A stretch of DNA of 64,000 nt from contig CAZAAW010000001.1 of NCBI GenBank assembly GCA_964483325.1, positions 310,001 to 374,000 of the forward strand. The letters are read 5' to 3'. Source of the stretch: CAZAAW01 sp964483325 (GTDB lineage: Bacteria > Pseudomonadota > Alphaproteobacteria > Rhizobiales > Kaistiaceae). The notes below the pieces were generated by a model, which was not told the DNA's origin, made no database searches, and saw only the letters and a program-made list of their open reading frames with translations. The translations under genes and the position numbers were made by a program. Below are positions 63,791 to 64,000 of the stretch, piece after piece. Within the stretch, counting starts at the first letter, position 1, and each line of letters starts with the position of its first letter.

Positions 63791-63822
63791 CATTAGGTGG
63801 TCTCGTCGAGACCCCCTGTCAA
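63791..63822 (-). promoter_or_regulatory. Candidate lon promoter with a 15-bp palindromic operator
   Basis: On the minus strand a perfect TTGACA (complement of 63817-63822) is followed by GGTCTCG-A-CGAGACC (complement of 63799-63813), a perfect 7+1+7 palindrome, and then CTAATG (complement of 63791-63796). The spacer to the last hexamer would be 20 bases, too long for a plain sigma-70 promoter, so the -10 is unsure. The palindrome could be a regulator site. The leader to lon would be about 120 bases. Confidence 0.4.
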
Positions 63823-63899
63823 GGTCGCCGGAGCCGTCGCCAACAGGGCGAAAGGCCAAGCTTCTCCTAGGGATGGCGGCGGCTGCGGCCGATGGCGCG

Positions 63900-64000
63900 T
63901 CAGGCCGGGAGCGTCACCACCAGCGGCCCCCGCGGGGTCACGACGAGGGTGTGCTCGTACTGGACCGTGAAGGCCTGCGGCCGGCTGTAGAGGGTCCAGG
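63900..64000 (-). CDS. map: Type I methionine aminopeptidase, C-terminus (partial, runs off the right edge)
   Basis: Only the last 33 codons are present, ending with TGA at 63900-63902. The sequence WTLYSRPQAFTVQYEHTLVV followed by TPRGPLVVTLPA matches the C-terminal end of MetAP type I, where a Glu in the QxEHT motif (here QYEHT) is a metal ligand. The enzyme removes the initiator Met. Assignment rests on this short motif. Confidence 0.75.
   Translation of the reverse strand, partial: WTLYSRPQAFTVQYEHTLVVTPRGPLVVTLPA

Overview
The window is a gene-dense, GC-rich chromosomal segment of an alphaproteobacterium. Four things point there: the LexA sites have the alphaproteobacterial form (two GTTC/GAAC half-sites 7 bp apart in direct orientation); lipid A synthesis uses LpxI; prolyl-tRNA synthetase is the short form without an editing insert; and the order nuo operon - birA - rnj - epimerase - DUF1467 - proS - lolC - lolD - dnaE - rpsB - tsf - pyrH - frr - uppS - cdsA - dxr - rseP - bamA - lpxD - fabZ - lpxA - lpxI - lpxB is typical of that class. 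The S2 C-terminal extension, the DUF1344 protein and the repeat style suggest Hyphomicrobiales (Rhizobiales), but the species cannot be fixed from this sequence alone. I see no insertion sequence, prophage, integron, CRISPR array or rRNA operon.

Layout. 1-5.4 kb is the most accessory part: the N-terminus of an exported protein, a secreted SMP-30-like beta-propeller and a three-gene ferric-iron ABC transporter. 5.4-6.4 kb holds tRNA-Lys, dodecin and a DUF1344 protein. 6.6-10.5 kb is a minus-strand run for queuosine synthesis (queA-tgt), two cyclophilins and coaD. 10.7-14 kb has a small exported protein, lexA with its own SOS operator, and comEC. gltX and gltA follow on plus. From 17 to 31.7 kb a long minus-strand array builds the envelope (lipid A, isoprenoid, phospholipid, BamA, RseP) and includes frr, pyrH, tsf and rpsB. 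dnaE, lolD-lolC and proS continue on minus to 39.1 kb. A probable plus-strand structured RNA lies at 39.3-39.5 kb. 39.5-42.7 kb carries DUF1467, methylmalonyl-CoA epimerase, RNase J and birA. 42.7-57.9 kb is a complete 14-subunit complex I operon (nuoA to nuoN) with one extra small membrane gene between nuoH and nuoI. The end has chaC, a glycosyltransferase, tRNA-Asp, tRNA-Val, hupB, lon and the C-terminus of a methionine aminopeptidase.

Most genes are housekeeping and are tightly packed, with many 1-4 bp stop/start overlaps that imply translational coupling. The most notable unexplained item is an unlisted 32-codon membrane peptide at 35453-35551. A LexA box sits exactly between the -35 and -10 elements of its promoter, just upstream of dnaE. 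This is the arrangement expected of an SOS-induced small membrane protein, such as a division inhibitor of the SidA kind. Other points worth checking are the structured RNA with a seven-T terminator, a tRNA-guanine transglycosylase that has lost three of four zinc ligands, a ribosomal protein S2 carrying a helix-hairpin-helix tail, a His-rich loop in NuoL, and the extra gene inside the nuo operon.
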